DNA from: Pedobacter hiemivivus
Lineage (GTDB): Bacteria > Bacteroidota > Bacteroidia > Sphingobacteriales > Sphingobacteriaceae
Assembly: GCF_004331685.1 (NCBI RefSeq)
Contig: NZ_SJSM01000005.1
Span: 124,001 to 188,000, forward strand
Direction: 5' to 3'
Length of the DNA stretch: 64,000 nt
Under the pieces are notes generated by a model, which saw nothing but the letters and a program-made list of their open reading frames with translations, was not told the DNA's origin and searched no databases. Each line of letters begins with the position of its first letter. Within the stretch, counting starts at the first letter, position 1. This document shows, one piece after another, positions 62,315-64,000 of the stretch. Position numbers and translations under genes: made by a program.

Positions 62315-62587
62315 ATGAAAAGAAAAATTAACAGAATTGGCATGATTGCGCTTGCTACATTGGTATTTATGGCAACTTTCTTGCTTAATGCCGAAAAAAA
62401 TGAAGAAGGTAATTGGGGCATTGCGAGCGCGATGGCAAGCTATGGTAGTGATGATGGCGGTGGCGAGAAAACATTTACCGATTGCTGGGGTTCTGGTTCG
62501 TCAGGTGTATCTTGTTCAAATAGCGGAGCCATAGTATACGGTTGTCAACCTGATCCAGGATCTTATTGTGTTGGTGCACCGCGTTAA
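62315..62587 (+). CDS. NVEALA-like secreted four-cysteine peptide
   Basis: A 90-residue precursor: basic start MKRKINRIGMI, hydrophobic stretch (9-26), then a short leader end NWGIASAMASYG in the place of the NVEALA motif, followed by a Gly/Ser/Asp-rich stretch and four cysteines at 57, 67, 77 and 85. The layout is that of Bacteroidota NVEALA-type peptides of unknown function, which often sit beside TolB-like (BF3164-type) lipoproteins, as here. The cysteines may form two disulfides after export. A strong terminator follows at 62700. Confidence 0.72.
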   Translation: MKRKINRIGMIALATLVFMATFLLNAEKNEEGNWGIASAMASYGSDDGGGEKTFTDCWGSGSSGVSCSNSGAIVYGCQPDPGSYCVGAPR

Positions 62588-62699
62588 TTAGTAGTTTACA
62601 AATATTAAGCCTCATTATGGTTTAAAGTGAGCTCCTAGTAAACATTACAAGTTTTTATGTTGTACCAGAATTAATATTGGTAAAATAAAAGACAAGTTT

Positions 62700-62748
62700 A
62701 AAGATTAATGCTTTACTAATGTGAAGTAAAGTATTAATCTTTTTTTCA
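62700..62748 (+). terminator. rho-independent terminator after the peptide gene
   Basis: AAAGATTAATGCTTTACT pairs with AGTAAAGTATTAATCTTT (one mismatch) around AATGTGA, and TTTTTTC follows on the plus strand. The remaining part of the 440-bp gap between 62587 and 63028 is AT-rich, with no gene seen. Confidence 0.8.
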
Positions 62749-63027
62749 ATAATACTTTATACAAATGTTGGCTTGGATTGCCTAATGTTAGCAGATTAAT
62801 TTGGCATTATGTTTTTGAATCAAAATTTTCTAAATTGAATAGTGTTTAGATATTTGCCAAATTCTGTAATCTCTTATTTCTCTTAGAAGTGCTACTGGCC
62901 ATAATCAATGTCAATTTAACATAAACAACTACTAGATCTACCATACCTGTAATAGTTTATGAAAAATTTAAGAAATTAATTTTATATAATAATTATTTAC
63001 TAATCAAGCACTCTATTATTAATTAAT

Positions 63028-64000
63028 ATGCTAAAATACCTAATTTTAATATCTATATTCTTTGTTAGCTGCAGTAATTCGAAAAATGAGCAAAATAAAG
63101 ACACGACAATTTTTTCGAAATTTCCTACAACTGAAGCTATCGTTTTTAAAAATTTTATTAAATATGAAAACGGTGCGATAAGTAGGATGTACCTAAGGGA
63201 TACATCATTGATAGTTTATGACTGGCGAGGTAAAGGTGGGTATTTCTTTTATCAATACGGATTAAATTCAGGGTCGGTCATTAGAAAATATATTCCTCAG
63301 GGTCGTGGTAAAGGCGCTGCATTGGGATCTTTATCGGCAGGCCTTTACAAAAATGAGCTGTGGATGTATGATATTAGCCTAAGTAAGATTATTTTTTCCG
63401 CTATAGAAACGAAATCCTTTACTGCTGATACCTCTGCAGCTTATAGAGAGTTTGCATTTTCACGAGATTACTATAATATACAATTTTTGGATGATTCTAC
63501 GGTAATTGCTAATGGCAATTATCAAACTCCGAAAAAACTACAAGAGCTTAATTTTTATTCTGGGAAAATTTTAGCTGATTATGGTATACTGGAAGGTGTA
63601 CCGAAAGATATTCCATTTTATGCCTGGAAACGATATAATGAAGCATTTATGGAACTAAAATCTACGAATGATAAAGTTGTTTTGGCGCACCGACTAAGTG
63701 ATCAAATTGAAGTTTTTGATTTGAAAAGTCATAAAAGCATAACGGTTAAAGGGCCTGAAAATTACAAAGCCGAATTTTTGCCGATGCAGTCGCATGATGG
63801 TAAAGATTTAATTACCCATAACGAAAAAAGCAGGTACTCATTTACCCAAGTTATGTCAACAGATAAATTTATTTACGTATTACACTCTGGCAATAATATT
63901 TCAGGACAGAATATTGATTATGCAAAAAGTATATTTGTTTATGATTGGTATGGCAAGCCAATTAAAAGAGTAAATCTTGATCGATACGTGACTGGGTTTA
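63028..64000 (+). CDS. TolB-like six-bladed propeller lipoprotein, BF3164-type, partial
   Basis: The frame starts at ATG 63028 and is open to the right edge (324 residues visible). The signal peptide ends in the lipobox FFVSC (Cys15). The body shows repeated beta-propeller strands: SLIVYDWRGKGGYFFYQY, LWMYDISLSKIIFSA, QLDDST-like FLDDSTVIANGNY, and the closing VYDWYGKPIKRVNLDRY, typical of TolB-like BF3164-family proteins. In Bacteroidota such proteins often neighbour NVEALA peptides, as here. It is probably on the outer membrane or in the periplasm; function unknown. Confidence 0.82.
   Translation, partial: MLKYLILISIFFVSCSNSKNEQNKDTTIFSKFPTTEAIVFKNFIKYENGAISRMYLRDTSLIVYDWRGKGGYFFYQYGLNSGSVIRKYIPQGRGKGAALGSLSAGLYKNELWMYDISLSKIIFSAIETKSFTADTSAAYREFAFSRDYYNIQFLDDSTVIANGNYQTPKKLQELNFYSGKILADYGILEGVPKDIPFYAWKRYNEAFMELKSTNDKVVLAHRLSDQIEVFDLKSHKSITVKGPENYKAEFLPMQSHDGKDLITHNEKSRYSFTQVMSTDKFIYVLHSGNNISGQNIDYAKSIFVYDWYGKPIKRVNLDRYVTGF

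Overview
The window looks like a chromosome piece from a Bacteroidota bacterium, most likely Sphingobacteriaceae (Pedobacter-like). The evidence is three SusC/SusD systems with STN domains and cognate FecR and ECF sigma genes, several TlpA-type thioredoxins, GldA/GldF/GldG-type genes, an NVEALA-like peptide beside a TolB-like lipoprotein, and moderately AT-rich DNA. No complete rRNA, tRNA or CRISPR array was seen. All calls are by eye from sequence and family knowledge; no database search was run.

Region 1 (1-4646, minus strand) is a compact operon: Crp/Fnr regulator, YceI protein, tautomerase, SDR, NTF2-like protein, nitronate monooxygenase-like flavoprotein, an uncharacterised protein and an isochorismatase-family hydrolase cut by the window edge. 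Two Crp-type palindromes sit between the regulator and the rest. Region 2 (4710-20456) is a mosaic of accessory genes: hydrolases, an ECF sigma factor with a barrel/anti-sigma-like partner, a DUF4397 lipoprotein, a quinone-reductase-like enzyme, an AAA/DUF4143 ATPase between two tRNA-3'-like repeats, an HxlR regulator with a large palindrome, and a cold-shock protein. It contains many broken genes (TPR/TlpA junction, SDR and HxlR stumps, frameshifted antiporter).

Region 3 (20511-52378) holds three complete trans-envelope signalling loci packed together. Locus A (20558-28687): FecR, SusC, SusD and TlpA, with a divergent ECF sigma gene that seems frameshifted near its start. Locus B (28742-39206, minus): sigma, FecR, SusC, SusD, a DUF1735/discoidin-type lipoprotein and two TlpA proteins. 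Locus C (39888-52378, plus): sigma, FecR, SusC, SusD, an ABC ATPase and two tandem paralogous ABC-permease/GldG fusion proteins. SusC of B and of C share a conserved upstream element with paired CAATATTG boxes. In each locus ligand binding at SusC would signal through FecR to the sigma factor, which would then switch on uptake and accessory genes.

Region 4 (52379-64000) has more gene stumps, an SDR/AraC pair, a DUF6266-DUF1398 fusion facing a DinB protein across an 11-bp iteron array, a truncated group II intron next to two long perfect palindromes, a LytTR stump, and at the right end a more AT-rich module: a transglutaminase-like lipoprotein, an NVEALA-like four-cysteine peptide and a TolB-like lipoprotein cut by the window edge.

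The best candidates for something undescribed are the SusCD plus twin GldFG-fusion exporter operon (locus C), the shared SusC promoter element, and the peptide/propeller/transglutaminase module at the right end. Three places also show outward-facing pairs of 5'-truncated genes.
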